A stretch of DNA of 64,000 nucleotides from Microbacterium paraoxydans (GTDB lineage Bacteria; Actinomycetota; Actinomycetes; Actinomycetales; Microbacteriaceae). The first letter of the stretch is position 1; each line of letters starts with the position of its first letter. Both the position numbers and the translations under genes were made by a program. The stretch lies in NCBI RefSeq assembly GCF_018224615.1, contig NZ_JAGTUK010000002.1, positions 1-64,000 of the forward strand, written 5' to 3'. The notes beneath the pieces are model-generated. The model was not told where the DNA came from. It saw nothing but the letters and a program-made list of their open reading frames with translations, and searched no databases. Of the stretch, positions 42,460 to 49,234 are shown piece by piece.

Positions 42460-42929
42460 AGCTTCGGCAGCCGGACGGTTCCCGTGGCGATGCGCTCGGT
42501 GGGCATGCGGTCGCGGTTGTAGGTGATCTCGCGGTACCCGTGCGGGGTCGGCATCCCGTCCTCGTCCAGGCTCACGAACACGATCTCGTCGATCGTGAGG
42601 ATGCGCTTGCGGGTGATCATGTTGCGAGCCACCGCGCGCATGGTCAGCGAGGTCGTGCCGAAGCGCGTCGCCTGCAGGCCGATCTCGATCAGATCGCCCT
42701 GCACCGCCGACGCCTCGAACGTGATCGCGGAGATGTGCTTCGTGACGGCGCGGTAGTTGCCCAGCTGCACGATCGCGTAGATCGCCGCCTCCTCGTCGAT
42801 CCACTTCAGCAGGCTCCCGCCGAACAGCGTGCCGTTCGCGTTCAGATCCTCCGGGCGCACCCACTTGCGCGTGCGGAAGTTGATCCCGTCCTCCGACCAC
42901 AGCCACTCCGGAGCCTTCTGTCTCGCCAT
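42456..42929 (-). CDS. Acyl-CoA thioesterase (hotdog fold)
   Basis: This 157-residue hotdog protein belongs to the acyl-CoA hydrolase group (YciA/BACH-like): VRPEDLNANGTLFGGSLLKWIDEEAA carries the conserved Asn, Gly-Gly and Asp. It hydrolyses acyl-CoA esters; chain length unknown. The ATG at 42929 has only a G-rich upstream stretch. It is divergent from the clpP pair. Confidence 0.85.
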   Translation of the reverse strand: MARQKAPEWLWSEDGINFRTRKWVRPEDLNANGTLFGGSLLKWIDEEAAIYAIVQLGNYRAVTKHISAITFEASAVQGDLIEIGLQATRFGTTSLTMRAVARNMITRKRILTIDEIVFVSLDEDGMPTPHGYREITYNRDRMPTERIATGTVRLPKL

Positions 42930-42997
42930 GCCCCCGAGGCTAGGAGCGTCGTGAGTCGGGGGTGTTACGCGCTGTTTTCCGGCGGGTGCACGCGGCC

Positions 42998-43027
42998 TCT
43001 GCCCACGGCGGATCCGCTCACGGCGGA
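42998..43027 (+). promoter_or_regulatory. Tandem 15-bp boxes resembling the PopR motif, upstream of clpP
   Basis: TCTGCCCACGGCGGA (42998-43012) is followed immediately by TCCGCTCACGGCGGA (43013-43027); 13 of 15 positions are identical. Each reads as TCxGCy-N3-GGCGGA, one to three changes from the Streptomyces PopR motif as I recall it (TCTGCC-N3-GGCAGA). They end 40 bp before the first clpP start, a typical activator position. Confidence 0.7.
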
Positions 43028-43067
43028 GACCGGCCCGCCCGCCGCGGAAACCGCGGAGGCTGAGGTC

Positions 43068-43682
43068 ATGAGCGAAGAGAAACCCCTCCCACAGTTCAGC
43101 CAGGAGGCCCGGCGCGCACTGTTCCACGAGCGCGTGCTGGTGCTGGACGGCGCCCTCGACGACGACAACGGCACCCTGCTGATGACGCAGCTGCTCACCC
43201 TCTCGGCGGAGGACCCCACCACGGACATCGCGCTGTGGATCCACTCCCCGGGCGGCTCCGTGCCGTCGATGCTCGCGATCCGCGACCTCATGCGGCTCGT
43301 GCCCAACGATGTCTCGACCCTCGCGCTCGGCCTCGCGTGCAGCGCCGGGCAGTTCCTGCTGTCGGCCGGCACGCCGGGCAAGCGCCGGGCTCTGCCGCAC
43401 GCGCGCATCCTGATGCACCAGGGCTCGGCGGGCATCGGCGGTTCGGCCGTGGAGATCGAGGCGCAGGCGGACGACCTCCGGCATATGCGCGACACCGTGC
43501 TCGGCCTCATCGCGGACGACACCGGTCAGCCCGTGGAGCGGATCTTCGAGGACTCGCTGCACGACCGCTGGTACACCGCGAGCCAGGCGCAGGAGTACGG
43601 CTTCATCGACCGGATCGTGGAGTCGGCGGCGGAGATCATGCCGCGACGCCGCGCGCGCGTGGGACTGGGAGCAGACGCATGA
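43068..43682 (+). CDS. clpP: ClpP-family protease subunit with intact catalytic triad
   Basis: This 204-residue ClpP has the catalytic serine in ACSAGQFLL (Ser92), histidine in ILMHQGSAG (His117) and aspartate in LHDRWYTA (Asp166). It forms rings that degrade unfolded proteins handed over by a Clp ATPase. The loop GxGGSAVEIEAQADDLRHMRD is typical. GGAGG and GAGGT lie before ATG 43068. It overlaps the second clpP by 4 bp. With a PopR-like regulator convergent, it matches the accessory clpP3-clpP4 type operon of Streptomyces rather than the housekeeping pair. No Clp ATPase gene is nearby. Confidence 0.9.
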   Translation: MSEEKPLPQFSQEARRALFHERVLVLDGALDDDNGTLLMTQLLTLSAEDPTTDIALWIHSPGGSVPSMLAIRDLMRLVPNDVSTLALGLACSAGQFLLSAGTPGKRRALPHARILMHQGSAGIGGSAVEIEAQADDLRHMRDTVLGLIADDTGQPVERIFEDSLHDRWYTASQAQEYGFIDRIVESAAEIMPRRRARVGLGADA

Positions 43683-44275
43683 GCAGCTACACGATCCCCA
43701 ATGTGATCGCCCAGCACCCACGCGGCGAGCGGGTCATGGACGTGTACTCGCACCTGCTCGCGGAGCGCGTGATCTACCTCGGCACCGGGATCGACGCGGG
43801 GGTGGCGAACGCGCTCATCGCGCAGCTGCTGCACCTCGACGCGGACAGCCCGGAGACCGGCGTGCAGTTCTACATCAACAGCGAGGGCGGTGACCCGGGG
43901 GCGGCCCTCGCGATCTACGACACGATGCAGCACATCCGTCCGCGCATCGCCACGACCTGCGTGGGACAGGCGATCGGCCCCGCGGCCCTGCTCGTCGCGG
44001 CCGGGGCGGCGGGGGAGCGCGCGGCCCTCGCCCACGCTCGCATCGTGCTGCACCAGCCGGCCGGGCAGTCGCGGGGTGCGATCCCCGACCTCATCCTCGC
44101 GGCCGACGAGGTCGTGCGGGTGCGGTCCGACCTGGAGAGCATCCTGGCCAGGCACAGCGGTCGCACGCTCGAGGAGCTCCGCGTCGACACCGACCGCGAC
44201 CGCGTGTTCACAGCCGCGGCGGCGCGGGAGTACGGGCTGATCGACACCGTGCTCGGGCCGCGCGACGCCGGGTGA
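43679..44275 (+). CDS. clpP: ClpP-family subunit lacking the serine nucleophile
   Basis: This 198-residue ClpP paralogue aligns without gaps to active ClpP around the nucleophile, but CVGQAIGPAALL has glycine (Gly100) where the serine of GQAASxGAxLL lies. The histidine (ARIVLHQP, His125) and the aspartate (TDRDRVFTA, Asp174) remain. The ClpP fold, including YINSEGGDPGAALAIYDTM, looks intact, so it is probably a structural or regulatory ring subunit like ClpR, paired with the active upstream subunit. The base sequence GCG ATC GGC CCC confirms the substitution. Translationally coupled through ATGA. Confidence 0.88.
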   Translation: MSSYTIPNVIAQHPRGERVMDVYSHLLAERVIYLGTGIDAGVANALIAQLLHLDADSPETGVQFYINSEGGDPGAALAIYDTMQHIRPRIATTCVGQAIGPAALLVAAGAAGERAALAHARIVLHQPAGQSRGAIPDLILAADEVVRVRSDLESILARHSGRTLEELRVDTDRDRVFTAAAAREYGLIDTVLGPRDAG

Positions 44276-44280
44276 CGCAG

Positions 44281-44316
44281 CGCCCCGGGCCGGCGCTGCG
44301 GCGTCGGCCCGGGGTG
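44281..44316. terminator. Bidirectional terminator between clpP and popR
   Basis: CCCCGGGCC (44283-44291) pairs with GGCCCGGGG (44306-44314); flanking bases extend the stem. It lies between convergent stop codons at 44275 and 44329. Confidence 0.7.
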
Positions 44317-44328
44317 CGACCGGTCGCG

Positions 44329-44682
44329 TCAGGCGGCGAGGGCGAAGGCGCCGCGCGTGGCCGAGACCGCCGCCGATGCAGGGGCCGCGGCGGTGCGCAG
44401 TTCCTCGGCCACGGCGCTCGTCAGCTCGATCAGGCTCGTGTCGAGGGCACCGGCGATCGCGGCGATCATCTCGCTCGACGGCTCCTTCAGGCCACGCTCG
44501 ACCTCGGAGAGATACTGCGGCGACACCCCGGCCTTCTCCGCGGTCGCGGTGAGGGTCTCGTCGCGGTCGTGTCGTCGACGACGCAGCTGGTCGCCCAGCA
44601 GCTGCCGCCACAGCGGCTCCGGGTCGGCCGGGTGCGGGCGGACGGGTCGAGGGGCGCGGGGGAACGGGACGATGTCGGCCAT
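44329..44682 (-). CDS. popR: PopR/ClgR-like XRE regulator ending in an ALAA degron
   Basis: This 117-residue protein has an XRE HTH at about residues 28-87 (EKAGVSPQYLSEVERGLKEP is typical of ClgR and PopR) and an Ala-rich tail ending ATRGAFALAA. In Streptomyces, PopR and ClgR activate clp genes and are themselves degraded by ClpP through their C-terminal alanines. The ALAA end here resembles the ssrA-tag terminus. Location convergent with the clpP pair, plus PopR-like boxes before clpP and before this gene, support a PopR role. Proteolytic control is inferred. Confidence 0.82.
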   Translation of the reverse strand: MADIVPFPRAPRPVRPHPADPEPLWRQLLGDQLRRRRHDRDETLTATAEKAGVSPQYLSEVERGLKEPSSEMIAAIAGALDTSLIELTSAVAEELRTAAAPASAAVSATRGAFALAA

Positions 44683-44718
44683 GCCTCACGATAATCCGGG
44701 CGCTCCGCCGGGTTCGAG

Positions 44719-44741
44719 GCGTTCTGCTCAGAGCAGAACGC
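44719..44741. promoter_or_regulatory. 23-bp perfect palindrome upstream of popR, containing a PopR-like box
   Basis: Two 11-bp arms (GCGTTCTGCTC and GAGCAGAACGC) flank a single A. Its core TCTGCT-CAG-AGCAGA matches the pattern of the boxes upstream of clpP. It is 37 bp before the popR start and 2 bp after the marR stop, so it may be a PopR autoregulatory site, the ribA-marR terminator, or both. Confidence 0.6.
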
Positions 44742-44742
44742 G

Positions 44743-45213
44743 TCAGAGCGCCGCGGTCACGCCGGGCAGCAGCTTCGTGAGGATCGACTGCAGCTGCGTG
44801 CGCTCCTCCGGCGTGAGGGGGTCGAGCACCAGCTCGCGCACCTGCTCCACGTGCACGGGCGCGGCGGTGCGCAGCATCTCCCTGCCGGCGGGGGTGAGCG
44901 CGGCCGACAGGGTGCGCTTGTCGGTGCGGCACGACGTGCGCTCCACCCACCCGCGCTCCTCCAGCGAGTCGAGCGCATGGCTCAGCCGGGAACGGCTCAG
45001 TCCGGCGATGCGCGCGAGCTCGGTCATGGTGACGGCGCCGTCGTCGCGGGCGGCGAGGGTGACCATGATCGCGTAGCGCGCGTGGTTCAGGCCCACCTCG
45101 TCTTTGAGCGTGCGGTCGAGCACCTGGGGCAGCAGCTGCACGAAGCGGATGACGGGGAGCCACGTCGCCATCTCCGCGTCGTCGAGCCGGCGCTTCTGGC
45201 GCTGGGCCGTCAT
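44743..45213 (-). CDS. MarR-family regulator
   Basis: This 156-residue protein has the MarR winged helix (YAIMVTLAARDDGAVTMTELA, GLSRSRLSHALDSLEERGWV, RTDKRTLSAALTPAGREML). MarR proteins usually repress their own operon and respond to phenolic, oxidant or metabolite ligands. It is 17 bp downstream of ribA on the same strand, so one transcript is likely. A TTGAA-N2-TTCAA palindrome at the ribA start is the likely operator. GGAGGA precedes the ATG. Confidence 0.88.
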   Translation of the reverse strand: MTAQRQKRRLDDAEMATWLPVIRFVQLLPQVLDRTLKDEVGLNHARYAIMVTLAARDDGAVTMTELARIAGLSRSRLSHALDSLEERGWVERTSCRTDKRTLSAALTPAGREMLRTAAPVHVEQVRELVLDPLTPEERTQLQSILTKLLPGVTAAL

Positions 45214-45230
45214 GGTGTCCTCCCGGATGG

Positions 45231-45890
45231 TCACGCCGCGGTGAGGTCGATCGTGTGCGCGGTGTGGTCGCGCTTGGCCCGCAGGTAGCGGGAGTTCGAC
45301 TCCGACAGGTGCACGCCGGTGGGTACACGCTCGGTCACGCGGATGCCCAGCGCCTCCAGCTGCACGGCCTTGTCGGGGTTGTTGCTCAGCAGGCGGATCG
45401 CGTCGACGCCCACGGCCCGGAGCATCTGCGCGGCGACGGTGTAGTCGCGCTCGTCCTCGCCGCGGCCCAGGGCGACGTTCGCCTCGTACGTGTCGAGGCC
45501 CGAGTCCTGCAGCGCGTAGGCGTCGAGCTTGGCGTACAGGCCGATGCCGCGACCCTCCTGGCGCAGATACAGCAGGAACCCGCCCTGCTCGGCGATCCGC
45601 TCGACCGCTTCGCGCAGCTGCGGACCGCAGTCGCAGCGCTCGGAGCCGAACACGTCGCCGGTGAGGCACTCGCTGTGCGGGCGCACGAGCGGGGCGTCGC
45701 CGCCGTCGCCCGCGCGCTCGAGCGCCGCGCGCCAGTCGCCGAGGCCGAGCAGCAGGTGCTCGCGTCCGTCCACGAGCCCGTCGAACGTGACGACGTCGGC
45801 GGTGGTGGTGTACCCGTCGCCGAAACGCAACGGCACCTGCACGCGGGTCCGTTCGGTGGCGGCCGGCGCGACGGTTGAACTTTCAATCAT
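45231..45890 (-). CDS. ribA: GTP cyclohydrolase II
   Basis: This 219-residue stand-alone GTP cyclohydrolase II converts GTP to the first riboflavin intermediate. The zinc site is visible as CLTGDVFGSERCDCG (three cysteines), the active-site region as YLRQEGRGIGLYAKL, and GVHLSESNSRYLRAKR follows near the end. The RibB half usual in actinobacterial RibBA proteins is absent. It heads a two-gene operon with a MarR regulator rather than other rib genes, so it may serve a special flavin or pteridine need. No ribosome site precedes ATG 45890, suggesting leaderless initiation. Confidence 0.9.
   Translation of the reverse strand: MIESSTVAPAATERTRVQVPLRFGDGYTTTADVVTFDGLVDGREHLLLGLGDWRAALERAGDGGDAPLVRPHSECLTGDVFGSERCDCGPQLREAVERIAEQGGFLLYLRQEGRGIGLYAKLDAYALQDSGLDTYEANVALGRGEDERDYTVAAQMLRAVGVDAIRLLSNNPDKAVQLEALGIRVTERVPTGVHLSESNSRYLRAKRDHTAHTIDLTAA
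45875..45886. promoter_or_regulatory. MarR-type operator overlapping the ribA start
   Basis: TTGAA and TTCAA form a 5-2-5 palindrome covering ribA codons 2-5. TTGAA/TTCAA dyads are common MarR sites. The AT-rich island is conspicuous. Bound protein here would block initiation of ribA-marR. Confidence 0.55.
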
Positions 45891-45974
45891 GCGGAGTGCA
45901 ACACGCCTCCCCCCGGACTATTCCCGACTGTGTCGTCGAATGGCGGCGGTCGTCTCCGCGTCCCGCGGAGTCGG

Positions 45975-45986
45975 TAGCCTCGCAGC
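45975..45986 (+). promoter_or_regulatory. Leaderless-type -10 (TAGCCT) for the sulfurtransferase gene
   Basis: TAGCCT ends 6 bp before ATG 45987, with no ribosome site between, which fits leaderless transcription. Confidence 0.45.
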
Positions 45987-46826
45987 ATGAGCGACCTCGT
46001 CTCCGCGACCGAACTGCACCACCTCCTCGCCGACGGCGCCCCCGTGCGCGTGATCGACGTGCGCTGGCGACTCGACCGCCCGGAGGCCGGGCACTCCGAC
46101 TACCTCACCGGCCACATCCCGGGCGCGGTGTTCGCGGCCCTCGACACCGAGCTGTCCACGCACGGCGAGCCAGACGAGGGTCGCCACCCGCTGCCGTCCA
46201 CCGCGACGCTCCAGGCGGCCGCCCGCCGGTGGGGCGTGCGCGAGGGAGACACGGTCGTCGCCTACGACGACACGAAGGGGCTCGCGGCGGCTCGCGCGTG
46301 GTGGCTGCTGCGGCAGGCCGGGGTGCCCGTGCGGGTGCTCGACGGTGGGCTCCGCGCCTGGACGGCCGCCGGGTACGACACCGCGACCGACGACGTGACC
46401 CCGGAGCCGGGCGACGTGGTGCTCGAGGAGATCGGCGGCGACGCCCTCACGATCGACGAGGCCGCGGCGTTCCCGGAGTCGGGTGTGCTGCTCGATGTGC
46501 GTGCCCCGGAGCGGTACCGCGGCGAGACCGAACCGCTCGACCCCGTGGCCGGGCACATCCCCGGCGCCCGCAACCTCCCCACCGGGCTGCACCTCGACGC
46601 GGACGGCCGCGTGCTCGACCGTGACACCGTGCTGACCACGCTCGCGAGCGTCGGCGTGACGGCCGACACCCCGGTCGCGGCGTACTGCGGCTCCGGCATC
46701 ACGGCGGCTCATACGGCACTCGTGCTGCACGAGGTCGGCATCGACGCCCGCGTGTTCCCCGGCTCGTGGAGCCAGTGGTCGAACACTCCCGGTCGCCCGG
46801 TGGCGACGGGCGATCAGCCCGGCTGA
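45987..46826 (+). CDS. sseA: Tandem-rhodanese sulfurtransferase
   Basis: This 279-residue protein has two rhodanese domains. The first (about 1-130) lacks the active cysteine; the second has the catalytic loop CGSGIT in AAYCGSGITAAH. CGSG(V/I)T loops are typical of 3-mercaptopyruvate sulfurtransferases, while thiosulfate enzymes usually have CRKGVT. It transfers sulfane sulfur to thiols or cyanide in the cytoplasm. Its 3' end overlaps the convergent XRE regulator gene by 13 bp. Confidence 0.88.
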   Translation: MSDLVSATELHHLLADGAPVRVIDVRWRLDRPEAGHSDYLTGHIPGAVFAALDTELSTHGEPDEGRHPLPSTATLQAAARRWGVREGDTVVAYDDTKGLAAARAWWLLRQAGVPVRVLDGGLRAWTAAGYDTATDDVTPEPGDVVLEEIGGDALTIDEAAAFPESGVLLDVRAPERYRGETEPLDPVAGHIPGARNLPTGLHLDADGRVLDRDTVLTTLASVGVTADTPVAAYCGSGITAAHTALVLHEVGIDARVFPGSWSQWSNTPGRPVATGDQPG

Positions 46827-47746
46827 CCCTCCGCGTCGCGCGGCCCGTAGCCCCAGCGCAGCTGCAGGGCGCCCGGCCCGAACGCGCGGCGCACCAGGTG
46901 CACCGAGGTGCCGCGGGTGAGCGGCACCGGGGCGACAGAGATGCCGTCCGGGGTCTCCACCACCTCTTCGCACCAGTCGGGCACCGCGTTCGGGTGGAAC
47001 CGCGTCCACACCAGCAGCTCCCGGCACTGGCGTGCGACCGCATGCCCGGTGTCGCGCGAGGGCGGCGATCCCGGCGGATACTCCACCGTCCACTCGACCA
47101 TCGCGGTGTCCGGTGCCTCGAGCGGCACGTCGAGCTCGAACAGCGCGCCGTGCACCTCGCCGCCGGGGTGGGAGTAGTGGTGGGTGAACCGGCCGCCCGA
47201 CACGGCCCGCAGCACGGGGGCGGGGGAGGGCAGCCCCGGCATGATCTCCAGGAACGGGATCGCGTGGATCGTGCCGGTCGTGGACTGCACGATGCTCCGC
47301 GTCGAGCAGAACGACACGTTGCCGTGCTCGTCGACGTCCGTGACCGAGTGCGTGGTCACCTCGCGCGACGTGTCGGGGTAGGGCGTGCCCATCGCCGCGT
47401 ACGCGTCCATCACGGCCTGCTCGATCTCCCGGTGGTCGATCGGGAAGCCGCTCGCCCCGAGCGGTCCGGTGCGGTTGGGGCGCAGCAGGCGGCTGAGCGC
47501 CGCGTCCTCCAGTCCGAGCAGCTCCTCGATATCCGCAAGGGCTGCGAGCGACTGCGCGCCCTCGGGGCGCCGGGATCCGGAGCGCCAGTAGCTCAGCGTG
47601 GCCATCGACACGCGGTTGCCGCGCGCCTTGAGCTGGCGCTGCAGCCACGACAGCGTCACCGGCCTGGCGTTGATCGCATCCCGCAGCGCCCTGGCGAACG
47701 CGCTGCGCCCCGGCGTGCGCGGCATTCCGTCATCCGTGTACTCCAT
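46814..47746 (-). CDS. XRE-like HTH protein with large C-terminal domain
   Basis: This 310-residue protein has an N-terminal HTH (LSWLQRQLKARGNRVSMATLSYW, then GSRRPEG, LAALADIEELLGL). The remaining 200 residues are beta-rich, with several His and Trp residues (HHYSHPGG, TVEYPPGSPP, LRWGYGPRD). The C-terminal family is not recognised. Similar proteins are annotated only as HTH domain proteins in actinobacteria. It may be a ligand-responsive regulator. The ATG at 47746 (or GTG 47749) follows a G-rich stretch. The upstream region to 48037 contains no other convincing gene. Confidence 0.7.
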   Translation of the reverse strand: MEYTDDGMPRTPGRSAFARALRDAINARPVTLSWLQRQLKARGNRVSMATLSYWRSGSRRPEGAQSLAALADIEELLGLEDAALSRLLRPNRTGPLGASGFPIDHREIEQAVMDAYAAMGTPYPDTSREVTTHSVTDVDEHGNVSFCSTRSIVQSTTGTIHAIPFLEIMPGLPSPAPVLRAVSGGRFTHHYSHPGGEVHGALFELDVPLEAPDTAMVEWTVEYPPGSPPSRDTGHAVARQCRELLVWTRFHPNAVPDWCEEVVETPDGISVAPVPLTRGTSVHLVRRAFGPGALQLRWGYGPRDAEGQPG

Positions 47747-47923
47747 CACAGCCCCCCGTCCGGTATGTGAAGAACACTTCCCTAGAGTGAGCATAAGACC
47801 GCGCGAGCACGCTTCAGGGGACCGAGCGAGCACGTGGGTCACTGGGCTGCGACGTGGCGGGGAGGGTGCCCGACCCCGCGACCGGCCGGCCTGACGCAGT
47901 GATGCCCCCCGTGCTGCGTATGT

Positions 47924-47968
47924 CGTGAAGCCCGGCAATCGATCTGGGGAGATCCGCCGGGCTTCACG
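47924..47968. other. Long two-part hairpin in a divergent intergenic region
   Basis: A 13-bp perfect outer stem (CGTGAAGCCCGGC with GCCGGGCTTCACG) encloses an asymmetric bulge and an inner 5-bp stem GATCT/AGATC with a GGGG loop. It lies in the 291-bp gap between two genes that read away from it, so it terminates neither known gene. The rest of the gap holds a -10-like TAGACT at 48007 and no convincing ORF. Confidence 0.6.
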
Positions 47969-48006
47969 CGCATCTGCCCGGCGCACTCGCGTCTCCCACC
48001 CCCGCG

Positions 48007-48012
48007 TAGACT
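48007..48012 (+). promoter_or_regulatory. -10 element (TAGACT) upstream of the DUF308-type gene
   Basis: TAGACT lies 25 bp before ATG 48038, leaving a short leader that includes CGGAGGA as ribosome site. Confidence 0.4.
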
Positions 48013-48037
48013 GGGGGGAAACCCCGGAGGACTCTGC

Positions 48038-48682
48038 ATGTCTGCCCCTGCTCGCGCGTTCACCATGCGCCACGTGCAACTGCTGCGCGCACTGTTCGCG
48101 GCCGTCGCCGCCCTCATGATCACCTTCTCGTCCGACCACTCGGCCCCGGTCGGGCTCTCCGTGTTCAGCGGGTTCGTGCTGGTCACGGCGCTCGTGCACG
48201 TGCTCGCCGCGTGGCTCGTCCTGCCGGCCGGCTCGCGCTGGTCCTCCATCCTGCTCGCGGTGGTGTGCGCTCTCGCCGGCATGGCGAGCGGGGTCCCCGC
48301 GTGGCGCACCGAGGACATGTTCTTCATCGTCGTGATCGCCTGGGCGGTGCTCAGCGGCGGGATCGAACTGCTCGCCGGCATCCGGGCCCGCCGCGCGGGC
48401 GGCATGCTCGCGCGCGACGCGATCACGGTGGGCGCACTGACGCTGCTCCTGGCCGTGGTGATGCTGCTGATCCCGGCCGGATTCGTGCAGGAGTACACGA
48501 TCGACGCGGCCGGCACGTTCGTGCTGTCGGGCATCATCCTCGGCGTCGGCATGTTCGGCGGCTATGCGGCGATCGTCGCCGTGTTCCTCGGCATCGCGGG
48601 CCTCACTCCGAAGCGGGCCGAGGCGCCGGCGGCTCCCCTCGGCGAACAGGGCGCGGCGGTCCAGCACGGAGGAGAGCGATGA
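48038..48682 (+). CDS. DUF308-like multi-pass membrane protein
   Basis: This 214-residue protein has six hydrophobic segments and resembles the HdeD/DUF308 group (alternating membrane helices with WAVLSGGIELLAGIRARRAGG and GALTLLLAVVMLLIPAG). HdeD is linked to acid resistance in enterics; no role is known in actinobacteria. CGGAGGA supports the start. ATGA overlap with the next gene indicates an operon. Confidence 0.75.
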   Translation: MSAPARAFTMRHVQLLRALFAAVAALMITFSSDHSAPVGLSVFSGFVLVTALVHVLAAWLVLPAGSRWSSILLAVVCALAGMASGVPAWRTEDMFFIVVIAWAVLSGGIELLAGIRARRAGGMLARDAITVGALTLLLAVVMLLIPAGFVQEYTIDAAGTFVLSGIILGVGMFGGYAAIVAVFLGIAGLTPKRAEAPAAPLGEQGAAVQHGGER

Positions 48683-49038
48683 GCGACGAGAAGCCCACCC
48701 GGCGGGACATCCTGCGCCCGCTCCACCTGCTGGGGATCGCGCTGGGCTGCGGTGTGTTCGCGATGGTGGTGACGCTGGTGTCGACCGGTGCCTTCACTCT
48801 GCGCGTCAACACGGCCATCGCGAACGGGACGTACGAGGGCCTCACGCCGCTCGCGCTGAGCCTGGTCGTCGGCGGCTCGGCGTTCATCGTGACGCTGCTG
48901 ATCCTGGCGATGCTGATCCTCGCGGTCGACCCCGCCGATGTGACCAAGACGATCGACCGGCCCGTGCTGTACGACGCGGAGCCCGACGGCGAGACCGAGG
49001 GCGACGACGAGGCTCCCGGTCGCTCCGGCGCGGCGTAG
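48679..49038 (+). CDS. Small membrane protein with acidic tail
   Basis: This 119-residue protein has two hydrophobic segments (about residues 17-40 and 62-82) and an acidic C-terminus (about 95-115, DGETEGDDEAP). No family is recognised. It is coupled to the DUF308-like gene by a 4-bp overlap, so the two are probably made together. Confidence 0.7.
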   Translation: MSDEKPTRRDILRPLHLLGIALGCGVFAMVVTLVSTGAFTLRVNTAIANGTYEGLTPLALSLVVGGSAFIVTLLILAMLILAVDPADVTKTIDRPVLYDAEPDGETEGDDEAPGRSGAA

Positions 49039-49130
49039 TTCCTCTCTCCGGGCGGCGCGACGTCCGATGTTCTCGTCGGCCATGCTGACCTTTGGCCGAT
49101 AGTTTCGCGAACCCATCTGGCTGATCGTCC

Positions 49131-49149
49131 CTAGACATCCGATGTATAG
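49131..49149. promoter_or_regulatory. Palindrome upstream of the fucosidase gene, related to the nan operator
   Basis: CTAGACATC and GATGTATAG around one C form a 9-1-9 palindrome with one mismatch. Its core ACATC-N-GATGT matches the operator at 7861 (GACATC-A-GATGTC). It lies about 85 bp before the GTG start. Probable site for an FCD/GntR-type regulator. Confidence 0.55.
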
Positions 49150-49234
49150 CCGGGGCACACTCGCTTCACGGTCCGCGTGACGCTGCGCGAGGCCGCCGAA
49201 CCCGCACGATCGACGACGCTCCGGAGGTTCCCCC

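Noticed and set aside
47866..47928. Short ORFs in the 291-bp gap before the hairpin (GTG at 47834 or 47866)
   Set aside because: About 20 codons each, with ribosome sites missing or touching the start codon, and no family likeness.
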